This document shows positions 35,571 to 45,023 of a DNA stretch of 64,000 nucleotides, piece after piece. This stretch comes from CAXBDP01 sp041689935. Its GTDB lineage: Bacteria; Bacteroidota; Bacteroidia; Cytophagales; Cyclobacteriaceae. The DNA lies in assembly GCA_041689935.1 (NCBI GenBank), contig JBDNFI010000106.1, positions 43,254-107,253 on the forward strand, in the 5' to 3' direction. How positions within the stretch are numbered: position 1 is the stretch's first letter; every line of letters begins with the position of its first letter. A program made the translations under genes and the position numbers. Under the pieces are notes generated by a model that was not told where the DNA came from, made no database searches, and saw only the letters and a list, made by a program, of their open reading frames with translations.

Positions 35571-36722
35571 TTATTCAGTTATTTGTCTTGGTATTGCTTG
35601 ATCGAGCCTAGTAATAGACTCATAGTTCAGTTGATGACTCAAGTCGCTAAACGACCCAATGGAAACATCCATTTCACCTTGTTTACCAATTAGTATTACT
35701 TCATCACCCTTTTTAACATCAGGTACATCATTTAGGTTTATAATGAGTGCATTCATATTGACAAGGCCAATTACGCTTACCCTGCATCCATTTACCAAAA
35801 CACGGCCCAAGTTGCTGAGAGAACGACTAAAGCCATGCCCGTAGCCAACTGGTACTACACCTATAATCGTGTCTTTTGGTGTGTAATAAGAGCTTCCGTA
35901 GCCAATATACTCATTCGCTGGCACTTGCTTCAATTGCATAATTGTGCTTTTCCAAGTAATCAGTCTTTTAGGTAACTTTTCAACTTCTGGGTTTTTGGCT
36001 ACAAACTCTACATAGGTTTCTCCATTTGGCCAAAGACCGTACTGAAGTATGCCTATTCTCACCATATTACCATGAGCTTCTGGATAGCGAAGCACGGCTG
36101 CTGAGCAGGCTGTATGAATATACCGAAACGCAAAATTTTCTTCTTGAAAATAGCTTTTCCACTCGTCAAAATTAGCAATCTGCTGCGTTACTCTAGGCAA
36201 ATTACTTAGATTTTCGGCTCCAGCAAAATGGGTACACAGGCCATATAGACTTATATACTCACTGTTTTCTCTTAAAATTTCCACCAACGTTTCGCGATTT
36301 GCCCATGACCATCCCGTGCGATTCATACCAGTTTCTACTTCCAGATGGATTTTGGCTTTTTTACCTAAGTCTTTTGACATGGATATTGCATCATTTAGCC
36401 GCTCAATATCGAACACATAAAATTCTATACCGTTTTTTATTCCCCATCTGAGTTCATCGCCTTCTATCATTCCCATTACGACAATGTCGGCATCGGTATT
36501 TTTAATTTGAAAAACACGCAGGGCCTCATCACTGCTAAAAACACCGAAATAATCCACTCCATATGATTCTGCAAGAGGCACAAATGTTTCTATTCCATGT
36601 CCGTAGGCGTTGCCTTTCACTACTGAGCAAAAGCGAATATTTTCACCGATTCTTTGTCGGATAAACTCAATGTTTTGCTGTAAAGCAGTGCGACTTATTT
36701 CAATTGTAGATGTATTAAACAC
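35571..36722 (-). CDS. alr: Alanine racemase
   Basis: The 383-residue enzyme interconverts L- and D-alanine. The PLP-binding lysine is in VVKGNAYGHG (residues about 38-47), and the second catalytic tyrosine lies in EYIGYGSSYY. The usual C-terminal MD motif reads NMNALIIN, so an Asp is replaced by Asn, which is unusual but not in the catalytic base itself. It is embedded in an operon with a transporter, an acetyltransferase, an amidohydrolase and a second racemase, so it may serve catabolism rather than cell-wall supply. Confidence 0.88.
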   Translation of the reverse strand: MFNTSTIEISRTALQQNIEFIRQRIGENIRFCSVVKGNAYGHGIETFVPLAESYGVDYFGVFSSDEALRVFQIKNTDADIVVMGMIEGDELRWGIKNGIEFYVFDIERLNDAISMSKDLGKKAKIHLEVETGMNRTGWSWANRETLVEILRENSEYISLYGLCTHFAGAENLSNLPRVTQQIANFDEWKSYFQEENFAFRYIHTACSAAVLRYPEAHGNMVRIGILQYGLWPNGETYVEFVAKNPEVEKLPKRLITWKSTIMQLKQVPANEYIGYGSSYYTPKDTIIGVVPVGYGHGFSRSLSNLGRVLVNGCRVSVIGLVNMNALIINLNDVPDVKKGDEVILIGKQGEMDVSIGSFSDLSHQLNYESITRLDQAIPRQITE

Positions 36723-36726
36723 TAGG

Positions 36727-37851
36727 CTAAAGAAGTTTTCTGATTATTTTATCAAATATAGCAATCCCATTTTCCGTAATATCATCTGGAAAATCGTAAT
36801 CAGGATTATGAAGAGCAGGCTGATTTTTCCCAGATCCCAGCCCAAATAAAGCTCCTGCGTAACGGCTAGAAAATTCTCCAAAGTCCTCTCCCCAGCGCAA
36901 TGGTTCTTTTATGGTTACGTACTTGATATTAAGTTGGTCGCAGGCATCAGTGATAAGTTTCAGTGCCTCTTTACCATTGATATTAGCAGTAAATGGTTCC
37001 ATCCATTCAAAATCAGCGATTAGGGTGTTAGATTTTGCTTTCGCCTCCACAAAGGAGACTAACTCACGCTTTTTCTTTTCGAGCAAAGCATTATCAAATG
37101 CCCGTAATGTAAAATGAATTTCACCATCACCGGCGGAAATCCCATAGGCTTTCTCGCCTGCATGAATATACACCGGAGTAATTAGGCAAAAATCCTCACT
37201 TGTAGCATCGGTATTTTGAAGCCTCAGAACTTCGGCGAGAATTTCGCCAATAAGCCAACTAGGATTATCACCTTGCTCGGGCTCTGCGGCATGAGCTGTT
37301 TTGCCTGAAAGATGTATTGCTACACTCTCTACAGCTGCAGTAAAAGCACCTTCTTTCACTACTACCATACCTTTTTCGTGGCCGGGTAAATTATGTAGGG
37401 CAAACACGAAATCTGGCTCAAATGGGGTAAAGTTATCATGTTCGATAATTTCCAATGCACCTTCGCCTGTTTCCTCAGCAGCTTGAAAGCAAAGGATCAC
37501 CTTACCTTTGGCGGGAGGATTTTCGGCCAATTTCATAGCCAACCCACATACCATTGCCATGTGGCCATCATGCCCACATGAATGCGCCACACCATTTACG
37601 GATGAAGTGTATTCCAAATCCGTTTTCTCCTTGATTGGAAGCGCATCTAATTCGGCTCTTATCAGCAAACTAGGCCCCTCTAGTTTTGTGTCCAATACTG
37701 CCACAAAACCTGTCTCTGTAATCTGATGGATTACAAAAACTTTCAAGTCAGTTAAAAAATGCTGAATCTTATTGGAGGTTTCTCTCTCCTGTCCCGATAG
37801 TTCCGGATATTTATGTAACTCTCTTCTAAGAGCGATAATTTTTTCGAGCAT
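36727..37851 (-). CDS. M20D-family amidohydrolase (N-acyl-amino-acid hydrolase type)
   Basis: The 374-residue protein has the M20 dinuclear zinc motifs: SCGHDGHMAMVCG (residues about 92-104) and FQAAEETGEGA (about 127-137), followed by the ALHNLPG strand. Members remove acyl groups from amino acids or cut small peptides. Directly upstream by one base is the GNAT gene, downstream by four bases alr. Together they suggest handling of N-acyl or D-amino acids. Confidence 0.88.
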   Translation of the reverse strand: MLEKIIALRRELHKYPELSGQERETSNKIQHFLTDLKVFVIHQITETGFVAVLDTKLEGPSLLIRAELDALPIKEKTDLEYTSSVNGVAHSCGHDGHMAMVCGLAMKLAENPPAKGKVILCFQAAEETGEGALEIIEHDNFTPFEPDFVFALHNLPGHEKGMVVVKEGAFTAAVESVAIHLSGKTAHAAEPEQGDNPSWLIGEILAEVLRLQNTDATSEDFCLITPVYIHAGEKAYGISAGDGEIHFTLRAFDNALLEKKKRELVSFVEAKAKSNTLIADFEWMEPFTANINGKEALKLITDACDQLNIKYVTIKEPLRWGEDFGEFSSRYAGALFGLGSGKNQPALHNPDYDFPDDITENGIAIFDKIIRKLL

Positions 37852-37852
37852 C

Positions 37853-38281
37853 TTACTTATTCAAACGCATTTCAAGGTATTTATGGGTAAAGCCCAACTT
37901 TTCATATAAGAATTTGGCCGGGTTATTTGGCTCTACATGCAAGGCTATATTTCCTTTAGCCTTATCAATGGCAGCTTGCATCAGTTTTTTCCCTAGCCCT
38001 TTCCCTCTTTGGTCTTGGTGCATGGCGATGTACACAAGTATATTCTCAGGAATAAATCCTTCCATACCTGTTTCATTTATGATTACCGCTCCTTTGATTT
38101 CACCATCAATTACTCCCAGCACAATAAAGCCACCTCTAGTATGCGCATAGTCTAAACATTTTTGAATATCCTCTTTCTTGTCTCCAAATTCATCCAAATG
38201 GACAAAAAGAAAGTTTACAATTTTCTCATCTGTATAGACAGTATGACGACCCTCTTTTGGGTCAATAATGATCGTTTCCAT
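37853..38281 (-). CDS. GNAT-family N-acetyltransferase
   Basis: The 142-residue product shows the acetyl-CoA binding motif with QDQRGKGLGKKLMQAAIDKAK (about 93-113) and the following IALHVEPNNPAKFLYEKLGF. The acceptor is unknown; the operon suggests an amino acid or amine. It is five bases after the symporter gene and one base before the amidohydrolase. Confidence 0.88.
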   Translation of the reverse strand: METIIIDPKEGRHTVYTDEKIVNFLFVHLDEFGDKKEDIQKCLDYAHTRGGFIVLGVIDGEIKGAVIINETGMEGFIPENILVYIAMHQDQRGKGLGKKLMQAAIDKAKGNIALHVEPNNPAKFLYEKLGFTHKYLEMRLNK

Positions 38282-38286
38282 TTTTT

Positions 38287-39735
38287 TTAACTTTTTTCAG
38301 TTTTACCCTTTTCCTTTCCAGGAATAAGTTTACTAAAGATAATGAATACAATTAGACTTGCCGATAGCCCAAAGAAATTTGGATCTAAGCCGAACGGGGT
38401 ATCCCAATTGCTATAATTTACGGTAATGGTTACTCCGCCTCCCGCTATCATTGCGGCGGCGGCACCAAATGCACTGCTTTTTTTCCAAAAGAATGCTCCA
38501 ATCACTGGCACAAATAAGCCCGACACCATAAAGGAATACGATAGCAGCATAAGATCTAAAACACTTTCCAGCGTGGAAGCAATCATAATAGCCACAGCAC
38601 CTACAATAAATGTCACAATTTGCGACCAGCGCAAAATATCCATTTTCCCATTGAGGAAAAACTTCCCAAAAATATCTGTCACTATATTACCCGAAGCAGC
38701 CATTAGGCAAGAATCTGCGGTGGACATAATGGCTGAAAAATAAGCCGCCATCATTATCCCCATTAAGCCAATTGGCAAAATAGACCTCAACAATAAAGGT
38801 AAACCCATTTCTGGATCTATATCGCTGCCTGGAGAGAAGCCTAATTCAGTAAACATCCCTTGTTGGAACGCCACTTTGGCAAATAGACCCAACAACACGC
38901 CCATAAAAGCCATGATTGGCCATTCGAAAAGGCCGGCAATAAACCACGCTTTCTGGGCTTCTTTGGCATCACGACAAGCATATATTCGTTGGTATAACGT
39001 CATCCCTACAAACCAAATTGGAATGATGGTAATCGCCCAATTGAAGAATTGCACCCAGCTAATATTTGTCAGACTCAGCATAGCTGGGTCTAATTCAGCT
39101 TTAATAGATTCCCAGCCTCCAATAGCAGAATAGCCCATGGGAATGCCAATGAAAATAAGCCCTGAAAGCAACAAAGCCCATTGAATAGTATCCGTATATA
39201 TCACCGCTTTAATTCCACCCATCACAGTATAAACCACGGCGATCACACCCATAAGGATTAAAGCATGATTCATTTCTAAGGATGGAAAAGTCGCTGAGGC
39301 TAGTTTTGCTCCAGCCAAAATTTGTGAACTCGTAAATCCCAAATAGCCGATGGCTGAAATAAATCCAGCAAGTAAGGCAACCCTTGCCCCATAAAACTGA
39401 CCGAATATTTGCGGAAAGGTTTGGAGATTTACACGCTTTCCCATTTCAGAAACCTTTGGTATAAGCAAAACAGCACTAAGCCAAGCACCTACTAAGCCTG
39501 TAAAAAGCATCCAGGAACCTGATAGGCCAATCACAAAGCCAAGGCCTCCCAACCCTATGGAGAAACCGCCACCTACGTCAGTTGCAACCACAGACAAGCC
39601 TACATGCCCATATCCTAAGTTACGACCTCCTACAAAATAATCATCTGTGTTTTTGTTCTTTTTCATAAAAAAGAAACCCACACCAAGCATGGCAATCATG
39701 TAAAAAACGAAAATACTTAAGTCAATAAAATGCAT
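38287..39735 (-). CDS. Sodium:solute symporter
   Basis: The 482-residue protein has about 13 transmembrane helices and the SSS-family features: an N-terminal KKNKNTDDYFVGGRNLG segment and the DVGGGFSIGLGGLGF helix, and a later TADSCLMAASGN segment. Substrates of this family include amino acids, sugars and vitamins. As the first gene of the racemase operon it likely imports the operon's substrate. An octamer copy lies in the AGGG stretch near the C-terminus. Confidence 0.88.
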   Translation of the reverse strand: MHFIDLSIFVFYMIAMLGVGFFFMKKNKNTDDYFVGGRNLGYGHVGLSVVATDVGGGFSIGLGGLGFVIGLSGSWMLFTGLVGAWLSAVLLIPKVSEMGKRVNLQTFPQIFGQFYGARVALLAGFISAIGYLGFTSSQILAGAKLASATFPSLEMNHALILMGVIAVVYTVMGGIKAVIYTDTIQWALLLSGLIFIGIPMGYSAIGGWESIKAELDPAMLSLTNISWVQFFNWAITIIPIWFVGMTLYQRIYACRDAKEAQKAWFIAGLFEWPIMAFMGVLLGLFAKVAFQQGMFTELGFSPGSDIDPEMGLPLLLRSILPIGLMGIMMAAYFSAIMSTADSCLMAASGNIVTDIFGKFFLNGKMDILRWSQIVTFIVGAVAIMIASTLESVLDLMLLSYSFMVSGLFVPVIGAFFWKKSSAFGAAAAMIAGGGVTITVNYSNWDTPFGLDPNFFGLSASLIVFIIFSKLIPGKEKGKTEKS

Positions 39736-39983
39736 AAAAAAAAGCTAAACCAAAAGATCATTTTTAGGACAGAGTTGTTGGAAAGGGCTTAAAAAGGAAA
39801 AAGAAGTGGGTTTTTCTGCGGAGTCTCACTTTGAAAAACGCGGGAGGGTTCCAAAGTCAAGTGCGCTGTTGAAAATATCCTGTTGCTCTTTGCTAAGTCA
39901 AACATTGATGCAAAGGTACGAAATATTAAGGGAATGAGGATGGCAAATAGCTACATATAGCCACAGGATTTCCCTCGAAAGGA

Positions 39984-41285
39984 TTAAATCTCTTTGAGCC
40001 TAAAGCTTACAGGAATACTTAATAATAGTAATGCCGCCAAAAATGCTACCATCATTTCTAAACTAAATATCTCTGCAATTACTCCTAAGCCTGCCGCTAT
40101 AAGTGTTAAGATACCAATTAACGTATTCGAAAGTGAAACATATAATGGCCGCTCCTCTTTTGGAGCGAAATCCATCAAATACGTTTTGCGGCTTAACCGT
40201 GCTCCGCCACGGGCAATTTCATTGAGTAATATCGCTGGAGCAAAAGTGTATATATTTTGCCAATCTGATGGCAACATTGGGAATAGTAAAACATATACAG
40301 CGTTGATAACACCTAAGCCTGCTACTACCATCATCATTTTACGACTAGATTTATCTGCAAATCTGCCCCAGATTGGGCTACTGATAATCCCCGCGACACC
40401 TACTGCTATGATCATAAGTCCTAAGCCGGAAACCAACCCTCCCGCATATTCCTTACCTATAATTACATAAAAAGGCTGAGCCAATGGGATGGCCATTAAG
40501 AGTCCTCTGGTAAAAATGAATTTTCTGAAATTAGGATTATTAAACCAAAGCTTCTTTCCTTGTTTTAGTTCTTTTATAGGTGTTCTTCCTCCATCTGTAG
40601 CCCCGTCCATTTCTTTGATCGCTGCAAATGAGATTGTGGCCAAAAACCATAAAATCCCCGCAATTACTAGTAGCCAAACGTAGACTCCGTCATCTGCATC
40701 ATTGTTTAAGAACAAGTTCAGGTAAATACCTGCCATTAAGGTAAGTATGCCGCCACTTGCCGCCCTGAAAGCCAGTAGTTGCCCCCTTTTCCCTTTTGGA
40801 GTGGTTTTGGCCATTACATCCTTAAATGCAACTGAGGCTACGCCACTAGCAATACTAAATACCAATAGCACAAGCACAATTCCCAAGCCTGCTGCAAATC
40901 CCTCCAAAGCAGAAACAAGCCATGCCATCGCTAGCATACAAAGAGATTGGATAAGGGCAGGAATAATCCAAAACCATTTGCGCTTTGGGAATGACCTAAT
41001 TTTAGCGGAAACGAATAATTGAGGCAATAGAGAGCCCGCATCCTTGATCGGAATGAGCATCCCCGCAAAATATGCTGGTGCGGCAAGGGCGGAAAGTATC
41101 CATGGTAGCACGATGCCAGGTGAGGCAATTTGCTCGGCCAATTTGGTACTGGCGCCATTTACCATATTGCGAAAGAAATTACCTGGTACCTCATTACAAG
41201 CAGCATCGGGAATAGCCTCGCAAGCTCGCTCTTCTCCTTGATCTGTAATGAATTCGTATGCTTTTTCTACGCTTTTATTCTGCAT
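39984..41285 (-). CDS. MFS transporter
   Basis: The 433-residue product starts with about 60 mostly polar residues, then about 12 transmembrane segments in two halves, with the MFS-type loop GRFADKSSRKMMM after helix 8 and KTTPKGKRGQLLAFRAA after helix 4. The substrate is not evident. It is a single gene between two terminator-type regions. Confidence 0.75.
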   Translation of the reverse strand: MQNKSVEKAYEFITDQGEERACEAIPDAACNEVPGNFFRNMVNGASTKLAEQIASPGIVLPWILSALAAPAYFAGMLIPIKDAGSLLPQLFVSAKIRSFPKRKWFWIIPALIQSLCMLAMAWLVSALEGFAAGLGIVLVLLVFSIASGVASVAFKDVMAKTTPKGKRGQLLAFRAASGGILTLMAGIYLNLFLNNDADDGVYVWLLVIAGILWFLATISFAAIKEMDGATDGGRTPIKELKQGKKLWFNNPNFRKFIFTRGLLMAIPLAQPFYVIIGKEYAGGLVSGLGLMIIAVGVAGIISSPIWGRFADKSSRKMMMVVAGLGVINAVYVLLFPMLPSDWQNIYTFAPAILLNEIARGGARLSRKTYLMDFAPKEERPLYVSLSNTLIGILTLIAAGLGVIAEIFSLEMMVAFLAALLLLSIPVSFRLKEI

Positions 41286-41417
41286 AAGGAATTACTTTCT
41301 GGACTATCCTTGGCTCAACCGAAAAACAGTATTGAAGTAATAATGAGAAAAATAATTGAAATAGTAAAGCCTTCAATTTTCTTTAGTTTGAGCAATTGGC
41401 TTTTACCATAAATGAAA

Positions 41418-41461
41418 ATCATCACTGCCCTAAAGCCAATTGGAAATAGGACAGTGATGAT
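41418..41461 (-). terminator. Hairpin terminator after the paaE-like gene
   Basis: Fifteen-base arms (ATCATCACTGCCCTA with TAGGACAGTGATGAT) pair with one mismatch. On the minus strand a weak T-rich tail follows. It is 45 bases after the reductase stop. Confidence 0.6.
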
Positions 41462-41506
41462 GCTCCAAGAATTTTCTCCGAAATATTGAAATATTGACCC
41501 AAACGA

Positions 41507-42637
41507 TTAGCCTATTTCTATTATTACATCATTCGTAAGTGGATGCCCCACACAAGTCAGAACGTATCCTTCTTCAATCTCGGAATCTGACAAGCCTTCC
41601 ATTTCATCCATTCTGACTTTCCCACTTAAGCATTTGCCTCGGCAGGCTGTACACAAGCCACTCTGACAAGAAAAAGGTAGATCAATATCTAATTCAAGAG
41701 CCGTTTCTAGTATGGTTTTGTCTTCTTCTACCGCAAAAGAATATTCCTCTCCGTCATAAATTACTTTCACTTCTTTTGCCCCTGCTGCTGTATTAGCACT
41801 TGGCACTGGCGCATCGATCGTTTTTGCTTCTGGCGTGCCTGCGGTGAAACTTTCCTTGCGCAACTTTTCTTTTGGCAAACCCAATTCTCTGAAAGCCGTA
41901 GAAATTGCCATCATCATCCCTTCAGGGCCACACATAAAGTACTCAGTGACTTCGCCTTGATCGGAAACTTTGCCAAGCACATCTCCAATAATGCCAGGAG
42001 TCAGACGGCCTCTATATCCAATCCAATTTTCAGGTGCAGTTTCCAAAACATAAAATACTTTGAATTTGCCGTCAGATGTGTTTTCAAGCTCGGCCAATTT
42101 GCTTTTGAAAATAATAGAGTCTGTATCTCTATTTGCATACAGCAAAGTGATTTTGGTTTTTGGCTCAAGTTTCAAAATACTTTTGCTAAGCGCCATAAGA
42201 GGTGTTATCCCACTTCCGCCACCAAAAAACACTAAATTCCGTTCTTGGTTGTGTGAGATATCAGTGGTGAATACACCCATCGGCTCCATTAATTCAATCT
42301 CGTCGCCGGCTCTGAATTCGGAATTGATGTAATTAGAAACAAGTCCGCCTTCCACCCGCTTTACCGTTACTCCAGGAAATTCATCTGTATCTGGGCTAGT
42401 ACATAATGAGTAAGACCTTCGTATGCTTTGATTATCTATATTCATAATCAAAGTGAAAAATTGACCTGGCTTATAATTGATTTCTCGGCCTGCAGGGTCG
42501 AAATAAACAGTTACCGCATCATTTGTTTCCCTTACCACCTCCTTCACTTTCAATGAAAAATAGCGGGAGGAAGGTTTATTTTTATCATCAGCCTGTTTTG
42601 ATGATGATGAACCCTTTTTGAATAAATTAAATACCAT
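41507..42637 (-). CDS. paaE: PaaE-type NAD(P)H oxidoreductase, ferredoxin reductase with 2Fe-2S domain
   Basis: The 376-residue protein has an N-terminal FAD/NAD-binding reductase (RRSYSLCTSPDTDEF with the FAD motif RxYS, then GGGSGITPLMALSKS, and CGPEGMM) and a C-terminal plant-type 2Fe-2S ferredoxin domain with CQSGLCTACRGKC and the last Cys in VLTCVGHP. This is the architecture of PaaE, which feeds electrons to the PaaABC epoxidase. It is about 7 kb from paaD and on the other strand, so it is not in the paaABCD operon. It follows the DUF5916 gene by 27 bases. Other reductases share the architecture; the pathway link is an inference from the paa genes nearby. Confidence 0.8.
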   Translation of the reverse strand: MVFNLFKKGSSSSKQADDKNKPSSRYFSLKVKEVVRETNDAVTVYFDPAGREINYKPGQFFTLIMNIDNQSIRRSYSLCTSPDTDEFPGVTVKRVEGGLVSNYINSEFRAGDEIELMEPMGVFTTDISHNQERNLVFFGGGSGITPLMALSKSILKLEPKTKITLLYANRDTDSIIFKSKLAELENTSDGKFKVFYVLETAPENWIGYRGRLTPGIIGDVLGKVSDQGEVTEYFMCGPEGMMMAISTAFRELGLPKEKLRKESFTAGTPEAKTIDAPVPSANTAAGAKEVKVIYDGEEYSFAVEEDKTILETALELDIDLPFSCQSGLCTACRGKCLSGKVRMDEMEGLSDSEIEEGYVLTCVGHPLTNDVIIEIG

Positions 42638-42664
42638 AAGATTATAAAATGAACTAAGTCATAA

Positions 42665-44875
42665 TTAAACAGTAAGCCAATAGGAAAGTTTCAAAATTAA
42701 CGCTCTATTCTTTACCTTTAAATTATCTGGGAAATAATTATCAGTGTAAACGATAAAAAGATCTGATACAGGGCGGAATCTCCATTGTAATCTAGTATTG
42801 AGATTGATATTATCAATTTGGCTATTGTACTGGATAAAAGTAGAAAAGAAAAACTGATCAGTGAAGGAAACATCAAACCTAGGCCCAACCAAAAATAAAT
42901 CGGTACTATTATATGGCTCTGGGAAATCAAGCTTATTGTATTGAAAGTCTAAAGTTAACGAACCAAACGGCTGATAACGGTAGCTTACACTTGTATTGAA
43001 AAAGAGTCTGTTGCCATTAAAAAACCCTCCATTGAAAACGGTAGCGTCGTAGAAGAAATTTTTGCGGGAATCCGAACGATACGAGATTCCGTATCGGTAA
43101 AACCTAAAATCTTGGCCAGCCTGCAATCGCTCTCCACCGGATCGGGTAGGGTCGAAGGAGTTGAGCAGCTTTACAAATTCATTTGAAGCACTAAAGCTTA
43201 TAAAAGCAGTACTTCTAAATTGAATATTATACCGGAACCCTATATCTTCATCGGTTATATTCAATTTTTCATCTGTAAACACGCTACTTTCCAATCTAAA
43301 GGAATGCCTAAAGATAGCACCAGCTTCCGGCAATATTCTAAATTCTACTCTGGGTTCAAATCTCCAATAATTTGAACGAGGCACAAAGCCAACTTCGGCG
43401 TTAAAGCCGTCTCCTACTGTTTCGTGATTCCAAGTTACTTGAAAATTACGAGTATTATAATCCAAAAAGGTCGCATGGGCAAAGCTCTTTTTCGCTTTCT
43501 CCGGCCCGAATGAACGATGGTAAAATATCTTTCCCGTCCATTTATTGTCATTGGATTGCAGATTAAAGTCTAAGCCTGCTACTCGATTAAAACTTGACAG
43601 GCTATTTTTGGCTGGATCGGCGGCTTGCTGTTCTGCAGTAGCAAAACTTTGCCTATTCACCAGTATGCCCGCCAAATTGGATCTGCCAAATAGTTGTCTT
43701 TGAAAAGTAGCCACGGTAAAATTCTGAGTTGGCACACCAATATCATCATCATTGGCAGTTTGCATATTGAGCAGACCAACTCGCCAATTTTGATTGAGTT
43801 TTCCACTAAGTCTAGCACCACCGAGTATTCTGTTTTCCTGTGTTCGCCCAAGGCTATCCTGCGCAATACCAATTCGCCGAGAGAAGAAAGGCCGAATGCT
43901 TCTAAACCCAAAATCACCGAATAAATCATTATTTTCTAAGAAAAACTGTCTGCGCTCGGGAAAAAATAATTCAAATCTATTGAGATTGGTTTGTTGTTGA
44001 TCTACTTCTACTTGTGAGAAATCAGGGTTAAATGTTAAGTCCAAGTTCAAGCTAGGTGTCACAGCAATTTTCGCATCGAAACCAGCCCCACTTACAAACT
44101 CCTCGGATGTTCCCTCTAACTGATTTTTGCTTACCCCGCCTGATAAATATGGAATTAAAGCTATGTTGGCGCCTGGCTTTTTAGGATTCTCTTCCCAATC
44201 TATGTAGCCTGTAAATGCCAAGGATGAAATCTGAAAGTTTACTGGAATCGGTACCCAGGTAGACCGTTCAAAATTCTTACGGTCATTGCGTGCAAAGTTT
44301 ATCCTCCAGAAAGGCTGATCTTCACTATAGCGAAGCGTCTTGAAGGGTATAGCCATTTCGACTACCCATTTCCCTTCGCTTCGCTCTACTTTGCTATACC
44401 AGATATTATCCCAATCTGAGGCGACCCTTGAGCCATTAAATACCAAACCCTCCCGCTGTACATTGAATGGATTTACAGCAAAAGAAAACCCATTTGTTTT
44501 ATCATCAAATGGATCTATATACACTACAAACGCATCATTTTGGTCAAAAGGAAAGTCGCGCCTTAGAGAGGAAATAATATATTCATCTCCATCTGGATTT
44601 TCACAAATGGCTGCTATGTATAAGAATTGCTCATTATACAGCATTTTCACCTCAGTTTGGGCGGTAGCAAGCATCTGATCATCGGGGAAATTTTGAGTGA
44701 AATTCTTAACACCCTCTACATTTGTCCAGTCTGCTTCATTCATTTTACCATCGATGGTAATTATATCTGTAGTTTGCTTTGCGGATACCCTAAAATCCTC
44801 AAATGACATTTGGGCCTTACTCGAAAGTACGCCTGTGAACAATAAAAGGAATAAAATTGTAAATCTTTTCAACAC
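42665..44875 (-). CDS. DUF5916 protein with N-terminal CBM9-like domain
   Basis: The protein is about 736 residues. No ATG fits; GTG at 44875 or TTG at 44872 gives the signal peptide LKRFTILFLLLFTGVLSSKAQ, so the start is chosen there. The N-terminal part is CBM9-like (ITIDGKMNEADW, then FLYIAAICENPDGD) and is followed by a large barrel-like DUF5916 region with many aromatic strands (RRQFFLENNDLFGDFGFRSIRPFFSRRIG). It is probably in the outer membrane; substrate unknown. The gene precedes paaE in the same direction. Confidence 0.8.
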   Translation of the reverse strand: MLKRFTILFLLLFTGVLSSKAQMSFEDFRVSAKQTTDIITIDGKMNEADWTNVEGVKNFTQNFPDDQMLATAQTEVKMLYNEQFLYIAAICENPDGDEYIISSLRRDFPFDQNDAFVVYIDPFDDKTNGFSFAVNPFNVQREGLVFNGSRVASDWDNIWYSKVERSEGKWVVEMAIPFKTLRYSEDQPFWRINFARNDRKNFERSTWVPIPVNFQISSLAFTGYIDWEENPKKPGANIALIPYLSGGVSKNQLEGTSEEFVSGAGFDAKIAVTPSLNLDLTFNPDFSQVEVDQQQTNLNRFELFFPERRQFFLENNDLFGDFGFRSIRPFFSRRIGIAQDSLGRTQENRILGGARLSGKLNQNWRVGLLNMQTANDDDIGVPTQNFTVATFQRQLFGRSNLAGILVNRQSFATAEQQAADPAKNSLSSFNRVAGLDFNLQSNDNKWTGKIFYHRSFGPEKAKKSFAHATFLDYNTRNFQVTWNHETVGDGFNAEVGFVPRSNYWRFEPRVEFRILPEAGAIFRHSFRLESSVFTDEKLNITDEDIGFRYNIQFRSTAFISFSASNEFVKLLNSFDPTRSGGERLQAGQDFRFYRYGISYRSDSRKNFFYDATVFNGGFFNGNRLFFNTSVSYRYQPFGSLTLDFQYNKLDFPEPYNSTDLFLVGPRFDVSFTDQFFFSTFIQYNSQIDNINLNTRLQWRFRPVSDLFIVYTDNYFPDNLKVKNRALILKLSYWLTV

Positions 44876-44962
44876 GCTATCTCTTTTCAAGCACAAAACT
44901 AGCTCCAAACATCCCGATAGTTCCTCGGAATTATTTTAAAGGTTTCATAAATTTTTATGACG

Positions 44963-44970
44963 TAATTTTG
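44963..44970 (+). promoter_or_regulatory. Candidate minus-7 element upstream of purB
   Basis: TAATTTTG matches TAnnTTTG and lies 53 bases upstream of the purB start. A minus-33 element at the right distance is poor (T-rich, no exact TTTG). Confidence 0.4.
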
Positions 44971-45023
44971 ACCTATAAATGGCCAATGAATAATTGGATT
45001 GAAATTGAAAATTAAAATTATCT

